Part shown: piece after piece, positions 61,342 through 64,000 of the stretch | Position numbering within the stretch: position 1 is the first letter of the stretch | How the letters are laid out: each line of letters begins with the position of its first letter | Source: Panax quinquefolius | Taxonomy: Eukaryota > Streptophyta > Magnoliopsida > Apiales > Araliaceae | Assembly: GCA_020205615.1 (NCBI GenBank) | Contig: CM035169.1 | Span: forward strand, 17,181,258-17,245,257 | Direction of reading: 5' to 3' | DNA length: 64,000 nt | Translations under genes and position numbers: made by a program | Notes under the pieces: generated by a model | What the model was told of the DNA's origin: nothing | Database searches by the model: none | The model's input: the letters and a program-made list of their open reading frames with translations, nothing else

Positions 61342-62099
61342 AGAGTAGGAACTTGCTACACAGCATGCAAAATAGAGTAGAACTATTCCTGGTATGTCCA
61401 TCTAAGTATATTTTACTTCAGGAAGATACGTCTTTCCTGCAAGGAAATCAAGCTCCCAAAAAAACTGCTCATTGTTCAGAAAATCTTCAGCTGCCATTTA
61501 TACTCAAATTGTCCATTCATGTTGCAGGCATCAAATTCACATGCCACAACTATTAATGAATCCAGATAACTACATTTATATGGTTTTCCTCTTTATCCCA
61601 TTCAGCCCCAAATCCAAACATTTCTATTCCATATACATGCTAAATGTAAGAGAAGCTCACAGAAGTATAGAACCAAACAAAGAAAAAAAAAAGACATGGA
61701 TTGCTACATAGATACATAGATAGACAGAGAGACAGAGAGAGAGAGAAGGGCCGGCGAGGACTTCAGCACGTTAAGGATGTGATACAAATATAAAATTACT
61801 TGTTCCACTACAAACTTCCTACAAAAGGTTGGCTCCTGACCAACTTGACAACATAATACTTAACAGAGCTACAATTGTGAAATTTACTGATAGATACAAT
61901 TCTCATGGATGACAAGCCACTGCTTCACAAGTCTAACTGATCCCTCAGAAGAGTGACTAGAAGTTAAAGTTTGATTTTTGTTAAACAGAAATCTGTTGTG
62001 CAAGATCAGTTTGGCTGCATAAAGTTGGATACTGCATGATTCCAGTACGGTGAATTTGGGGCTTGGTCATTGGAGGAATGATTGACCAAATCCCTATAT

Positions 62100-63970
62100 T
62101 CATGACACTTCTCCTGATTTGTAAAAGCCCGTTATGGAAAAGGTAATGCCTCGTGCAATAAGGTATACTATAAACCCAACATATCCAGCAGTGAAAACAG
62201 AGATGATAGAAGTAAGTACCACTCCGCTTATTTCAGAAGAGAAAAAGTCCACTAAAAGGTACCCATTGATCACTATTACTAGGGCAGCCACAAGCCATGA
62301 AACCGCCTACAAAAAATAATACAAGGATATGGAGAACATGACTTTATATCAGTCATTTATTTCAAGAAGTAACTCAAAAGTAAACAATAAGATATATAGT
62401 CTACCCAGTATGGCTTACATAGTTACATGAGAAAATAGCAACAAGAAAATCAATCAACGTTATATACGTAACAAATGCAACTAAAGAAGGAAAGAAAATT
62501 GAACCAAAGTTACCATCTTTTCAAAATAATAACAGCGAAACAGCATAAATGAAGTGCTAAACATGGATGATGAAATGAAACAAACATATAAAAGCATTAA
62601 AATATTAAGTAGACAAATTAGATTAATCAAATCACTTGTATGTATAATCCCACGGTTATGACAAAGAATAATGACGGGGATCCCAATATTGCAAATAATT
62701 TGGGATCCCTAATGATGTGGCCCTACCATATCATTGACCATGTCGTTAGTGATATATTATGTAAAAACATATCAAAACTTCCTTTCGGATCCCAAATTTG
62801 GTAGAAGCCTCTAGCATTATGCCATGCCAAACTCAAATTCGACATCACTAACAAAGGCTTTCTTATAGTTGTCATTTTCCTCGTACTATCAGTTAAGGAA
62901 ACAGCAGCAGACTAAAACACGCACAAGTATACCATTTCCTTGTCATCAACGCCATTACGAATGTCAATTGGAATTTAGTCCACATATTACCAAGAAAAGG
63001 ACCGACTTATCTTTCATAAGAAACATACCGTATCACTAGAGAGATTGGTAGATAATGTCCAGGATATTGTCACCAAGTTCATAAATTCACAAAAAATAAA
63101 GAAACGTCAATTTAAATGGGACTATAAAATGAAGGAAACAGATATATAGCAAGTCATATCATACCCTCCAAGTCCAAAGGTAAGAATTAAGTTTTATTTA
63201 AGTTGACGAATTACCATACTTTTTTGGCCTCACTATCAAGTAAAAAGTTTCTGTACAAAAGTTAATTCCCTACAGAACTGACAACGGAGTTTTATATAAA
63301 GGAAAACGAGAACATACCTTGAGAACTGGGCCAATTTTGAAAACACCCATAAGCTCCTCCTTGGACACCAAACACAGAAGGGGAATAAGTGCGAAAGGGA
63401 TCTGAACCGACTGAAGCACGTTAAGCCATTCATTAAGAACATCTAATGTGTCCTCAGATGTATCAAAAATAAGAGCAACAATCAAAGTTGGGATGATAGC
63501 AAAGCTCCTCGTAATCAATGCCCTCATCCATTTTTTCAAGCGCAAGTTGAGAAAACCTCCCATGATAAACTGTCCAGCGTAAGTTCCAGTGATAGTACTA
63601 CTTTGGCCTGCTGCTAATAATCCAATACCCCATATGTATAGAATTGGGAACAATCCACCACCATATTTTTGTTGAAGATATTGACCTGCGTTGCCAAGGC
63701 CAATACTATTGGCTATTTCAGTACCATAAAATGCCTTAGCAAACACAGTTGTAACAAATAGGTTGATTATGAAGGAAATGGTAAGGGCAATTGCGGACTC
63801 TATTGAAAAGTAGTTGAGAGCTTCTCGGACTCGTCCTATCTTCCGGTGGTCAACCTCTCTTGATTGTACAAGAGCAGAATGTAGAAATACATTGTGAGGC
63901 ATAATGATGCAACCCACAACACCCACGGCCTGCTGTACTGTTTTCGAGCTAAGTCTTGGAATCAGAACAC
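62100..63970 (-). CDS. NRAMP metal transporter (NRAMP2-like), C-terminal two exons; gene continues past the window
   Basis: Minus-strand exons 63970-63318 and 62306-62100 (intron 62307-63317) join in phase 0 and give the C-terminal 285 codons. Family marks: LSSKTVQQAVGVVGC leading to the MPHNVFLHS motif of the metal-binding helix, LVQSREVD, NLFVTTVFAKAFYGTE, the consensus transport motif GQSSTITGTYAGQFIMGGFL, LNEWLNVLQSVQIPFALIPL, then two more membrane helices (VAALVIVINGYLLVDFF and VGFIVYLIARGI) and a short tail ending GEVS. NRAMPs are proton-coupled Mn/Fe carriers; Arabidopsis NRAMP2 sits in the trans-Golgi network. The N-terminal DPGN motif and remaining exons lie beyond 64000. AG before GTGTTCTGATT at 63971 is the acceptor. 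Apparent reading through 63970-63983 is intron. Confidence 0.92.
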
Positions 63971-64000
63971 CTACAATAGCCACAAATATGGAAATGCATT

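Larger units (their letters stand above)
59358..62099. other. Intergenic between the solo LTR and the NRAMP gene
   Basis: No gene recognised. It holds a (TA)n tract at about 60311-60328, a (GATA)n tract at 60460-60489, a CCAAAA hexamer run at 61313-61341 and a GA-rich stretch at 61722-61746. 61195-61275 has weak SINE-like features. The NRAMP 3' UTR probably occupies the last 200-300 bp. Confidence 0.5.

Noticed and set aside
63971..63983. Start codon of the NRAMP protein at 63983
   Set aside because: NRAMP proteins are about 500 aa with the metal-binding DPGN helix upstream. The sequence just before 63970 is an intron acceptor, so the gene is cut by the window edge.
1..64000. tRNA, rRNA, CRISPR arrays, bacterial operons or organelle DNA
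   Set aside because: None was recognised on either strand by reading; no tRNA scan could be run, so a divergent tRNA gene could be missed.

Overview
The window is nuclear DNA of a flowering plant. It is AT-rich, the genes are split by GT-AG introns, and all recognisable proteins belong to plant families: a KAI2-type alpha/beta hydrolase, SRFR1, a lysine-rich arabinogalactan protein, a GASA/snakin peptide, a PUB4-type U-box/ARM ligase, an A1 aspartyl protease, a FRIGIDA-like protein and an NRAMP transporter. The protein details suit a eudicot, and I lean weakly to an asterid; species cannot be decided from the sequence. Nothing bacterial, plastid, viral or CRISPR-like was seen. All exon joins were made by eye from splice sites, reading frame and remembered family features.

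Layout: 1-1326 edge of a minus-strand LTR retrotransposon; 1915-3243 (+) intact two-exon KAI2-like gene; 5320-11394 (+) broken SRFR1 copy; 14065-15173 (+) lysine-rich AGP; 15953-17963 a Mutator-like element carrying captured gene fragments; 19273-19610 (+) GASA peptide; 20962-25831 (-) PUB4-like gene, possibly with far-upstream leader exons near 31.6-31.8 kb; 27243-30785 a cluster of nested DNA transposons; 33269-51929 (-) a 12-exon aspartyl protease stretched to 18.7 kb by insertions; 52838-54885 (-) FRIGIDA-like gene; 55615-56141 a short hAT-like element; 56776-59352 an apparent solo LTR; 62100-63970 (-) the 3' end of an NRAMP gene that runs off the window.

The genes do not form a pathway or cluster. 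They are ordinary neighbours, and what sets the region apart is its record of transposition. Several elements could be delimited to the base by target-site duplications: a 3.4 kb hAT with a decayed transposase (8 bp CTACCAAG), a 1.3 kb non-autonomous hAT (8 bp GACTCGAG), a 2 kb Pack-MULE-like element (9 bp, one mismatch), a MULE-type MITE (10 bp, one mismatch), two Tourist-like MITEs, and a 2.6 kb solo LTR (ATTTT). The protease reading frame stays open over 12 exons despite a hAT in intron 4 and a decayed Ty3/gypsy element plus a hAT in intron 8. The clearest gene lesion is SRFR1: a nonsense codon, a last-exon frameshift and loss of the exons for the central TPR region. I found no convincing new biological system; the best leads are the SRFR1 remnant, the gene-capturing MULE and the two hAT derivatives that share a core but have different ends.
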